A stretch of 64,000 nt of DNA, from NCBI GenBank assembly GCA_023511615.1, contig JAIMBL010000005.1, positions 1 to 64,000 on the forward strand, in the 5' to 3' direction. Both the position numbers and the translations under genes were made by a program. The notes beneath the pieces were generated by a model. The model made no database searches. It was not told the DNA's origin and saw nothing but the letters and a program-made list of their open reading frames with translations. The DNA is from Leptolyngbyaceae cyanobacterium HOT.MB2.61. Lineage in GTDB: Bacteria; Cyanobacteriota; Cyanobacteriia; Leptolyngbyales; Leptolyngbyaceae. The number at the start of each line of letters is the position of its first letter. The stretch's first letter is position 1. Below, piece by piece: positions 26,959-35,004 of this stretch.

Positions 26959-29244
26959 ATGGAAAATGATCTACTGACATCAGAATTGAAGGGACACCGT
27001 ACACTGGCAACAGTTGTGTTTACGGATTGTGTTGGCTTTAGTGCCCGGATGTCGGTCAATGAAGACCATACCCTGGACCTGATTCGACGGGATCTGAAAT
27101 TGATGAAACAGGTCTGTGATGAGTATGAGGGGCGTGTACTCAAATCCACTGGGGATGGCTTACTGATGTGCTTTGTCAGTGCAGTCAAAGCGGTTGAGTA
27201 TGCAATTGAAATTCAGAAACGGCTGATTGAAAAAGCCGCCAACCGCTCTCCGGAAGATTCACTCCAGCACCGCATCGGCATTCACCTGGCAGACATTTTT
27301 ATTAACGAAACAGATGTGATGGGCAATGGCGTCAATATCGCTGCCCGCCTGCAAACCCTGGCAGAACCGGGGGGAATCTGCATTTCCCAAACGGTTTATG
27401 ATGTTGTGAAGGCGGGGATGCAGTTAGAAACCCGCTATCTTGGCCCTCAGGAACTGAAGAACATTCGTGAGGTTGTTCCCACCTACAAGATTATCCTCGA
27501 CCCAACCGCAGAATCTGCCGATCCCTATCTGGAAACCATTCGCAGTTTGGAACAAAGCCAAAACTTCACCCGCATCAAGAAACTTCTGGTTTATGTCTGT
27601 AAAAACACCTGGGAAGGGGATGCAAACCGGTTAGCCAGGATTGATTTGAGAGATTTGCTGAATGAATTGCTGCGGCTTGCCCCCACATCAGAGCGATTGC
27701 AGCAGGCTTTAGAAGCGGCGGTTAAAACGTTGAGTAAGCCTGCTGAGTATTCCCTGGTTGCCAGTGTCATCGTCGAGGAAATTAGCAAGCTCTGCTTCAA
27801 TCTCCAGCAGCAGGCCCAGTTTGGGCACTCTGCCTCGCAGCCTGTGACAGACGCGATCGCCCCCCTCACTCCCGTTGCCAGCAACCCCAATCCTCTCTAT
27901 GAGCAGGTCGCTCGAGAACTGGAACAGACGGGAAATTTGCTGCGAATTAAAAAATTAATTTACTACGTCTGCCGCAGGCGTTGGGAAAACGACCCGAACC
28001 AGCTAGACAACCTCTATCTACCCCACTTGGTTGCCGAACTTCATCAACGACTTCCCAGCCCTGAACTGCTGCGGACGACGCTGAACGAGTTCATTCAAAC
28101 CCTCAGCAAACAGGGAGAATACACCCTGGTCGGGAATGCGATCGCCAGCAAATTTCAGCGGCTTTACGCCAGCTCTAAGGCAACAGATCAAACCCAGGCC
28201 AACCAGCCTCCGCTTACTCCCGCGGATGAAACCGCACTGTTGACTGCTGATGTCCTATCAGAATTAAAGCCAGAACCGAAGGTAGATGATCCCTACTACC
28301 AGATTGCTGCCGAACTGGAACAGGACCCCAACGCCAGTCGGATGAAGAAGCTCATTCTCTACGTCTGTCGGCGGCGGTGGGAAAGTGATCCAATCGCACT
28401 TCAACGCATTGACCTGGGGGCCTTGCTGCAAGAACTCTACCAGCTAACCCATACACGAGAGCAATTAAAACTGGCCCTCAATGCGGTGGCCCAATCCCTC
28501 AACAAACGGGAAGAATATATGGCGATCGCCGGCACCATCATCAGGCAGATGGGTAAACTCTACCCCGACTACCAGGAATCGGAACCGGAGCCTGAAGCAC
28601 CACCAGCACCAGTCAGTTCTCAACCTGAGCCAGCTCCCAACCCAGTTGCTGAAATCGTTTCAACCTCTCCTCCCGAAGAAACTGAAGACCTTGAAGTACC
28701 TGAAGAAGCCACACCCGCCATCGATCCCAACACCATAGAAACCCCGTTTGACAATCCCCAGAAACCCTTCACCAGTCTATTTGACTACCGACTGGGAATT
28801 ATGAAGTATGCCAACCCGTTACGGGCAAAGATTCTCCTCTTCTCTGCTCTGCACGGCGAATTTGGCTATAGCAACCAGGACTGGCTTACCCTCAAGATGT
28901 ACGAACTCGATGGGTTGATGCGGCAAGTCATCAAAAGTTGCAAATTCTACACGGAACTGGAAGCCCTCCTGTATGGCGCAGCCCGGCGGTTGAGAGAGCC
29001 TGAGGAAAATGTTGAAACAGCAAGTGCTATGATTCGCTGTCTCCGTTCCCTCTACCTCTACCGCAGTTCCCATCCGGAAATCGACAATCCTACGGAGGAA
29101 ACCTGCATCAGCCTCGACGATTTTGAGGAAACTACTCTGGAAATTGCCCACACCAGCAATGAAGATGAGCTTACATGTCAGCTTCTGATTCAACCGCCAA
29201 CTGAAGAACACTCACGGGAATCCAACCAGACAGCTATCGAGTAA
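26959..29244 (+). CDS. Class III nucleotide cyclase with fourfold-repeated C-terminal domain
   Basis: 761 residues, cytoplasmic. The cyclase homology domain (about 15-180) has both metal Asp residues, D23 in VVFTDCVGFS and D66 in KSTGDGLL, and the transition-state motif GNGVNIAARL. It should make cAMP or cGMP. The rest is a ~95-residue helical unit repeated at 188-280, 311-404 and 443-536, each with (R/K)(I/M)KKL(L/I)xYVC(R/K) and a Trp a few residues on. A fourth, diverged copy lies at about 605-700. Acidic, Pro-rich linkers (EPEPEAPPAPVSS) join the last copies. I do not recognise the repeat as a named domain. It could bind a partner, a ligand or the cyclase itself. No ribosome-binding site is strong. 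Confidence 0.9.
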   Translation: MENDLLTSELKGHRTLATVVFTDCVGFSARMSVNEDHTLDLIRRDLKLMKQVCDEYEGRVLKSTGDGLLMCFVSAVKAVEYAIEIQKRLIEKAANRSPEDSLQHRIGIHLADIFINETDVMGNGVNIAARLQTLAEPGGICISQTVYDVVKAGMQLETRYLGPQELKNIREVVPTYKIILDPTAESADPYLETIRSLEQSQNFTRIKKLLVYVCKNTWEGDANRLARIDLRDLLNELLRLAPTSERLQQALEAAVKTLSKPAEYSLVASVIVEEISKLCFNLQQQAQFGHSASQPVTDAIAPLTPVASNPNPLYEQVARELEQTGNLLRIKKLIYYVCRRRWENDPNQLDNLYLPHLVAELHQRLPSPELLRTTLNEFIQTLSKQGEYTLVGNAIASKFQRLYASSKATDQTQANQPPLTPADETALLTADVLSELKPEPKVDDPYYQIAAELEQDPNASRMKKLILYVCRRRWESDPIALQRIDLGALLQELYQLTHTREQLKLALNAVAQSLNKREEYMAIAGTIIRQMGKLYPDYQESEPEPEAPPAPVSSQPEPAPNPVAEIVSTSPPEETEDLEVPEEATPAIDPNTIETPFDNPQKPFTSLFDYRLGIMKYANPLRAKILLFSALHGEFGYSNQDWLTLKMYELDGLMRQVIKSCKFYTELEALLYGAARRLREPEENVETASAMIRCLRSLYLYRSSHPEIDNPTEETCISLDDFEETTLEIAHTSNEDELTCQLLIQPPTEEHSRESNQTAIE

Positions 29245-29331
29245 ATTTCTTGGAAGAAACGGTTTTTGATCTGCAAAAATCAATCATCTAAATCCAAATT
29301 CAGCAAGGCAGGCGGTTAATTGAGATAACGC

Positions 29332-30327
29332 ATGGACGCAAGTGAGTTATTGCAGCGCTACCAGGCAGGAGAAGTTGATTTTCGAGGAGCGAACCTCAGT
29401 AATGCCGGTTTAGAAGGTGCAGATCTGATTGGGGTAGACCTGACAGGGGCAGACCTGGCGAATGCAAACTTGATCTTTGCCTATCTCAACCGGGCCAATC
29501 TGAGCAAAGCCAACCTGATGGGTACCCGACTGTGCGGTGCGAACCTGAGCCAGGCAGATCTACTCAACGCCAACCTGCGGGACACCGACCTGCACGGGGC
29601 TAACCTGTACGGGGCTGACCTGCGCGGGGCTGATATTACCCTGGCGAATCTGCTGGATGCCAACCTGATGACGGCTGATTTGAGAAGTGTGAACCTGAGC
29701 GGAGCTAACCTGCGCGGTGCCTGCCTGCGGGGTGCCAACCTGCGCTTTGAAAAACGCTGTTATGATAGGGCGAACCTGCGCGGCACAGACCTGCGAAAAG
29801 CTGATCTGCGCGGGGCCAACCTGACCGGAGCGGACCTGACCAAAGCCGACCTGCGGGGTGCCGATCTGAGCGAAGCCAGTCTGAGGGAAGCGAATTTGAC
29901 TGGTGCGAACCTGACGGGGGCTTTCATGAAAGGCGTTTTTCTGACCGATGCTGTGCTAGCTGAGGCCCATCTGAGACAGGCCCACTTGGTTGATGCCAAA
30001 CTGGAACGGGCCAACCTGACCGAAGCTAACCTGGCGGCGGCTGACCTCTCTGGGGCTAATCTGACGGCTGCTATTCTCACCAAAGCCACCCTGACCCAGG
30101 CAACCCTCAAACGAGCACGGCTGAATCGCTCCGATTTAAGTCGGGCAGACCTGCGGCAGACAGACCTGGTAGGAGCCACCCTCATCGAGGCTTACCTGGG
30201 GCGAGCGGATCTGCGTGATGCCAACCTGACGGAAGCTAACCTGGCCAAGGCAGAACTGAGTAGCGCCAATCTTGCTGGAGCAAACTTGCAGGGAGCCACC
30301 ATGCCCGATGGGTCAATTCGAGACTGA
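29332..30327 (+). CDS. Large pentapeptide repeat protein
   Basis: 331 residues made almost entirely of A(D/N)LxxA(D/N)L pentapeptides, roughly sixty units, which should form a long right-handed quadrilateral beta-helix. A short break ([14 protein letters not shown]) near residue 140 interrupts it. The first 20 residues ([17 protein letters not shown]) form a capping helix common in this family. There is no signal peptide, so it is cytoplasmic. Some pentapeptide proteins mimic DNA and protect gyrase, but nothing here shows that. The last 15 bases overlap the ispF 3' end on the other strand. Confidence 0.93.
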   Translation: MDASELLQRYQAGEVDFRGANLSNAGLEGADLIGVDLTGADLANANLIFAYLNRANLSKANLMGTRLCGANLSQADLLNANLRDTDLHGANLYGADLRGADITLANLLDANLMTADLRSVNLSGANLRGACLRGANLRFEKRCYDRANLRGTDLRKADLRGANLTGADLTKADLRGADLSEASLREANLTGANLTGAFMKGVFLTDAVLAEAHLRQAHLVDAKLERANLTEANLAAADLSGANLTAAILTKATLTQATLKRARLNRSDLSRADLRQTDLVGATLIEAYLGRADLRDANLTEANLAKAELSSANLAGANLQGATMPDGSIRD

Positions 30328-30804
30328 GGATGCTAATAACAAAACAATGGCATAGGCAGCAATTCCTTCTTCTCGTCCAGTGGCATCTAATTTTTCATTC
30401 GTGGTCGCTTTGATACCAACCTGATTGGATTGGAGGTTGAGGACGGTAGAGAGGCGATCGCGCATGGCCGGAATATGGGGCTTTAACTTGGGCCGCTCGG
30501 CTACAATCACTGAATCGATGTTGCCAATCTGCCAGCCCCTGGCTTGAATCAATCGATCTACCTGAGCTAGCAGTTCCAAGCTATCTGCGTCTTTCCACTG
30601 CGGGTCTGAAGGCGGAAAGTAGTGACCTATATCTCCTAAACTGAGCGCTCCCAGCATCGCATCCATAATGGCGTGGGTTAGGACATCGGCATCGCTGTGC
30701 CCCAGCAACCCCAGTTCATGGTCAATTTTCACCCCCCCTAAAATCAGTGGGCGCTCTGGGACCAGACGATGAATATCGTAGCCGTTGCCGATGCGGATGT
30801 TCAT
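30313..30804 (-). CDS. ispF: 2-C-methyl-D-erythritol 2,4-cyclodiphosphate synthase
   Basis: 163 residues, standard length. [11 protein letters not shown] carries the metal-binding Asp and His, [13 protein letters not shown] carries the next His, and [14 protein letters not shown] is the substrate loop. It forms the cyclic diphosphate in the MEP isoprenoid pathway, a trimeric enzyme needed for carotenoids and chlorophyll phytol. The gene is convergent with the pentapeptide gene and overlaps it by 15 bases. A short low-complexity AG-rich spacer follows its start. Confidence 0.96.
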   Translation of the reverse strand: MNIRIGNGYDIHRLVPERPLILGGVKIDHELGLLGHSDADVLTHAIMDAMLGALSLGDIGHYFPPSDPQWKDADSLELLAQVDRLIQARGWQIGNIDSVIVAERPKLKPHIPAMRDRLSTVLNLQSNQVGIKATTNEKLDATGREEGIAAYAIVLLLASSVSN

Positions 30805-30922
30805 GGAGAGGAATCAGGGGCAGAGGTCAGGAGCCAGGGGGCGATGGTAGTCCGTTTATCACCTCATCCCTGACTTCTGATTACTATACTGCGAAGTGGT
30901 GTGTTCAAGAGGGTGGGTGGCT

Positions 30923-31528
30923 TCAGGCGATCGCTACCATACCTCCATAAATCATGGCCAGATCTCCATCTTGCAGGCTTTCCATCGATCCCTGGGGGCT
31001 CCACAGCAACTCAAACGCCATCAGGTAACTCTCCCGCATCATCGTAATCTCCTGCAACACGTCCCGGAGTAACGAAGCCGAGTAGATTTCTTCAAATAAT
31101 GGCTGATCATCGGCTGTGCACAGCAGAAGTGTGACCACTACGTAAAAGTGATTGTCCCCCAGATCAACAGGTGAGAGTACTGCACCATTTAATCCAGACT
31201 GGGTGATGGTACTGACCTTACGGCGTTCATGAACCAGAAGACGGTTGAACAATTCTGTGGCGGTTTCACGACTGGCAAATGTCTCTGAACTGGCAAGGAC
31301 ATGGGTCCAAAATTCTGAGTAATCAAGCAGCAGGTAAGCTGTTTTCTGTAATAGCTCAAATAATCCTTCAATACTTCTGATATCAGCGCTGGCGGTTAAC
31401 TGATCTAGCTTACTTTGAAGGGTTCTTGCCTTGGCCCGTAGCGCGACCTGAAGTTTGCTGACTGTGACGATATCATTCGTTAGTTCGGAATCATCAAAAC
31501 TCTCGATTTCATCCAATTCTTGGTTCAT
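30923..31528 (-). CDS. Short DUF1517-family protein without membrane anchor
   Basis: About 201 residues from the ATG preceded by GAGG (MNQELDEIES). It matches the second half of the longer DUF1517 protein at 31,697: shared VSKLQVALRAKARTLQSKL versus VSKIQVALLAQARSIQTEL, and a shared end (AFELLWSPQGSMESL versus VFELLWSPQEETDSL). The signal and glycine-rich regions of the longer form are missing. The function is unknown; relatives occur in cyanobacteria and plastids. The two genes are tandem and co-directional, so this is probably a duplicated and shortened copy, now cytoplasmic. Confidence 0.8.
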   Translation of the reverse strand: MNQELDEIESFDDSELTNDIVTVSKLQVALRAKARTLQSKLDQLTASADIRSIEGLFELLQKTAYLLLDYSEFWTHVLASSETFASRETATELFNRLLVHERRKVSTITQSGLNGAVLSPVDLGDNHFYVVVTLLLCTADDQPLFEEIYSASLLRDVLQEITMMRESYLMAFELLWSPQGSMESLQDGDLAMIYGGMVAIA

Positions 31529-31649
31529 AACACCCTCGATCTTTATGGTCCCCAAAGGAGCGGGGTTTCAGAATGTCAGCCCTTCCGCTCAATGTACCCA
31601 GGCAACCCACTCCTCCAATCGCTAAATTTCGCGGTTTCCGGCTGATCAA

Positions 31650-31695
31650 TGATGCTCAAAACTTCGTTTCAATTCGTGCTGCTGTTTAGCAACGG
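31650..31695. repeat. Dispersed repeat family C, copy 2
   Basis: GATGCTCAAAACTTCGTTTC followed by AATTCGTGCTGCTGTTTAGC, matching the copy at 7908 with about eight differences in the first 30 bases. It lies between the two DUF1517 genes and directly abuts the 3' end of the longer one. Confidence 0.5.
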
Positions 31696-31696
31696 G

Positions 31697-32854
31697 TCAA
31701 ATTTGAACCATATCCGAATACTCTGTCAGTAACTCATCATAGGTCAGGCTATCGGTTTCCTCCTGAGGGCTCCAGAGCAACTCAAACACCAGCAGATACT
31801 CGGATGGGATGGATGCTAGCTTCTCCAACACCTGCTTTAATTCTTCCGTCGTCCGAATTTTATCGAACAGGGGATGGTCGTGGGCCGTTCCAACCAGTAA
31901 GGTCACTACGATGTAGGAAGCAGGCCCCTCGTCTGGGTTGGGTTTAAGCTCTTTGCGGCTAACCTTGCCCCCAACATTGGTCAGGGTTTCGACGCTAAAT
32001 TTGCTGCGTTCAGCAATTGATAATTTGTTGAACAGGACCTCCGCCTGAGTCAGACTGGAAACAGTCTCTGAATGACCTAAGGCATGGGACCAGTTTTCGG
32101 GCGATCGCAACAGGGCTAGAACCGATTCCTGGAGCAGTTGCAGCAGGCCCTCGGAGGTGCTGGTGTCAATTTCCAGGCTAAGTTTGGTTAACTCGGTCTG
32201 GATGGAGCGTGCCTGGGCCAGCAGTGCCACCTGAATTTTGCTAACCGTCACCGTACTGTTGGAAAGTTCCTGGCCTGGGTTAGCCCCCCTACCTGCGATG
32301 CCGCCGCCCCGTGCCCTCATCATAGAGAAGACAACCATAAAAATAACAGGTGCTGACAGACCCAGAAGTAAAAGCCCGACAATCAGCCACCACCAGTCAT
32401 CATCCGATGAAGGATTGGAGGCAGTATTGAAGGGGACGGCGCGATCGCTCGAACCCCGATAGGAATCACCGTAGGCCGGAGGAACGGAAGGGGTATAAAC
32501 AGGAGGACCGGCAGGTACAGGCAGAATCACAGGTCCCCGGTTGTTGTAGTAAGGATCGCGGTAGGAGCCCCCCCGTCGCTGGTAGGGGCGGTACTCCCAG
32601 GAGGGGTTGGGATTGGAGTAGGGGCGGGAGTAACCTCCACCAGAAGAGGAACCACCAGAACCAGAAGAGCGAGAGGGCGCAGAACGAAACGAGCCACCTC
32701 CACTCCGCCCCCCACTTCTGCGAGCGTAAGCTTCCGAACCTAAGTCCAGGTGCAGCCCCATCTTTTCTGGAGAAAAGTGAACACTGACAAAACCTGCCAC
32801 AAAAGCACTGGTGGCGATTGCACAGAGACGCCTTAATCGTCTAGTTTTTGCCAT
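31697..32854 (-). CDS. DUF1517 domain membrane protein, glycine/serine-rich
   Basis: About 385 residues. It has an N-terminal hydrophobic signal or anchor (LCAIATSAFVAGFVSVHF), then a Gly/Ser/Arg-rich and Pro/Tyr-rich segment (RRSGGRSGGGSFRSAPSR), a transmembrane helix (WWWLIVGLLLLGLSAPVIFM), and the DUF1517 domain as a C-terminal soluble region. I chose the ATG giving MAKTRRLRRL. A near-duplicate of the start-codon context (TTGCCATAAA twice) precedes it. No biochemical role is established. The gene reads toward its shorter paralogue. Confidence 0.88.
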   Translation of the reverse strand: MAKTRRLRRLCAIATSAFVAGFVSVHFSPEKMGLHLDLGSEAYARRSGGRSGGGSFRSAPSRSSGSGGSSSGGGYSRPYSNPNPSWEYRPYQRRGGSYRDPYYNNRGPVILPVPAGPPVYTPSVPPAYGDSYRGSSDRAVPFNTASNPSSDDDWWWLIVGLLLLGLSAPVIFMVVFSMMRARGGGIAGRGANPGQELSNSTVTVSKIQVALLAQARSIQTELTKLSLEIDTSTSEGLLQLLQESVLALLRSPENWSHALGHSETVSSLTQAEVLFNKLSIAERSKFSVETLTNVGGKVSRKELKPNPDEGPASYIVVTLLVGTAHDHPLFDKIRTTEELKQVLEKLASIPSEYLLVFELLWSPQEETDSLTYDELLTEYSDMVQI

Positions 32855-33007
32855 AAATTTTTGCCATAAAAAATAGACCTGGACAAATGTTCTCAAACTA
32901 CCCTAAGCTCGTTGCTCCCATTCTAGGCAGCGAAAAACAGCCAGACTTGAAATCTAAACAAATTTTTGAATGGTAAAACTCTGCTAGAGAAAGGGCTGGG
33001 AAGTTGT

Positions 33008-33721
33008 TCAAAACTCATCCCCTTCCCTCTTCCCTCTCAGCCACTTCTCATACAAATCTGGGCGGCGATCGCGGGTTCTCTCAATTTGTTGAGCTTTCCG
33101 CCAGCGGGCGATTTCAGCGTGATTTCCAGAAAGTAGCACGTCGGGTACGGCCCAGCCCCGGAAAACGGGTGGGCGGGTGTACTGCGGATAATCCAGCAGT
33201 CCCTCTTCAAAGCTTTCGGCTTTGAGGGATTCTTCTTTGCCCACGGTTCCTGGTAATAGCCGAATGACGCCATTGAGTAGGGCTAGGGCTGGAATTTCGC
33301 CGCAAGTGAGGACAAAATCTCCCAGGGATACTTCGCGGGTCACCAGATTGAGCACTCGCTCATCCACCCCTTCGTAGTGACCGCAGATGATCACTAACTG
33401 GTTCTGCTGGGTTGCAAATTCTTGAAACATTCGCTGGTTCATTGTTTCTCCCTGGGGAGTTGTCAAAATCACCTCGCGCTGGGGCAACACTGGCAAGGCT
33501 TCCACAGCAGCAAAGATGGGTTCTGGTTTGATTAGCATGCCTGCGCCCCCGCCATAGGGCTCATCATCCACCCGATGGTGCTTGTCGGTTGTAAAGTTAC
33601 GGGGATTGGTGAGATGGACTTCCGCAATCCCTTTTGCCAGCGCTTTCCCCAACAATCCTGAATGGAGGGGAGAGGTGAAGAAGTCAGGAAATAGCGTGAC
33701 AATATCGAAGCGCATATTCAT
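33008..33721 (-). CDS. trmD: tRNA (guanine-N1)-methyltransferase
   Basis: About 237 residues. N-terminal MNMRFDIVTLFPDFF is characteristic. The SAM-binding trefoil knot is seen as IICGHYEGVDERV and EVSLGDFVLTCGEI, with VDDEPYGGGAGM earlier. It methylates G37 of tRNAs with CNN anticodons. An upstream in-frame codon would add 17 unlikely residues, so I place the start at the ATG before NMRFD (33,721; 33,715 is possible). A divergent cyanophycinase gene lies beside it. Confidence 0.94.
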   Translation of the reverse strand: MNMRFDIVTLFPDFFTSPLHSGLLGKALAKGIAEVHLTNPRNFTTDKHHRVDDEPYGGGAGMLIKPEPIFAAVEALPVLPQREVILTTPQGETMNQRMFQEFATQQNQLVIICGHYEGVDERVLNLVTREVSLGDFVLTCGEIPALALLNGVIRLLPGTVGKEESLKAESFEEGLLDYPQYTRPPVFRGWAVPDVLLSGNHAEIARWRKAQQIERTRDRRPDLYEKWLRGKREGDEF

Positions 33722-33941
33722 TGAAGACAAATATCGAAGAAAAATTTCACAGTTATTTAAACTACGCTTCAATGATCTGGCATGATGCGTAATAGTGGGT
33801 AAAGCACGCAGCGATCAGGCAGCAACCATGAACAGGAGCAGTGTCCCTACTTCGGTTACGAAATTATTGGAGCGCTGGTTTCAGGGTACGTCTGGGCGTG
33901 TTTCTACGCCACAACTCGAATTGCAATCGTTTGGAGAGAAG

Positions 33942-34766
33942 ATGCCCCAGTCTATAAAAACAGCCATTATGGTGATTGGGGGAGCGGAAGATAAGGTTCA
34001 CGGGCGAGAGATCCTGCATAGCTTTTTTAATCGCTCTGGTTCAACGGATGCCCGGATTGCGATTATTCCTTCTGCTTCCCGTGAACCAGCCATTATTGGC
34101 GATCGCTACCGCACCATCTTTGAAGAAATGGGGGCAAAAGGAATTGAAATCCTGGACATCCGCGATCGCGATCAGTGTGACGATCTCCTGATGCAGAGCT
34201 ATGTGGAAAACTGCACGGGCGTTTTTATGACGGGCGGGGATCAGTTAAGGCTATGTGGGCTTCTGGCGGATACTCCTCTTATGAATATTGTGCGGCAGCG
34301 AGCCCAGCGAGGTGAGATGACCTTGGCGGGGACGAGTGCAGGTGCTGCCGTAATGGGTCATTATATGATTGCGGGGGGAGGGAGTGGGGAATCTCCTAAC
34401 CGTTCTCTAGTTGATATGACAACTGGCTTGGGTATTATCCCGGAAGTGATTGTAGATCAGCACTTTCACAACCGTAATCGAATGGCCCGTTTAATGAGCG
34501 CGATCGCGGCTTATCCCAATCAATTGGGGATTGGGATTGACGAAGATACCTGCGCTGTTTTTGAGGGAGATGGGCTGATTCAGGTGATAGGCAAAGGCTG
34601 TGTCACCATCCTTGATCCAGCAGAGCTTTCCCACACCAACCATCCCTATATTGGAGCAACCGATCCAATCAGTCTGGGCAACTTACGGTTGCATGTGTTG
34701 AGCCATGGCGATCGCTTCGATTTGCGTAAGCGAAAGTCCATCTTCTCCGACTGCCACTTCTCCTAG
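33942..34766 (+). CDS. cphB: Cyanophycinase
   Basis: About 274 residues from the ATG with GGAGAG six bases upstream, close to the ~271-residue length known for the family. IMVIGGAEDKVHGREIL starts the domain. The nucleophile elbow is AGTSAGAAVMGH (Ser), with VDQHFHNRNRMARL (His) and GIGIDEDTCAVFEG also conserved. It is a serine exopeptidase that releases beta-Asp-Arg dipeptides from cyanophycin. A GTG at 33,795 would add 49 residues that do not look like family sequence. It sits directly upstream of cphA, giving the usual storage-and-mobilisation pair, though 238 bases apart. Confidence 0.95.
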   Translation: MPQSIKTAIMVIGGAEDKVHGREILHSFFNRSGSTDARIAIIPSASREPAIIGDRYRTIFEEMGAKGIEILDIRDRDQCDDLLMQSYVENCTGVFMTGGDQLRLCGLLADTPLMNIVRQRAQRGEMTLAGTSAGAAVMGHYMIAGGGSGESPNRSLVDMTTGLGIIPEVIVDQHFHNRNRMARLMSAIAAYPNQLGIGIDEDTCAVFEGDGLIQVIGKGCVTILDPAELSHTNHPYIGATDPISLGNLRLHVLSHGDRFDLRKRKSIFSDCHFS

Positions 34767-35004
34767 TCCGTCGCCTGGATCGAACTCCAACTGGCTGCTG
34801 TGTTTAGTTTGCTTGCTCGTCTCTGCTTCGTTTCAGCCCAATTAATTGGGGCTGCTTTGTTGTAAAACTGTCCATCGTGAACAGTTAGTGCCCTTTTCGC
34901 ATCTGAAACTGGGATGTTGTTCCTCTTCATCCCTGTATCGGGCAATCTTTTGCCCTCCTATAACGAGCCCACAATCGCGATTGGAATCCTACTCATCATT
35001 AGCC

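Noticed and set aside
29481-30185. Arg/Ala/Ser-rich minus-strand frames
   Set aside because: These are mirrors of the repetitive pentapeptide gene; the repeat period keeps the opposite frame open.
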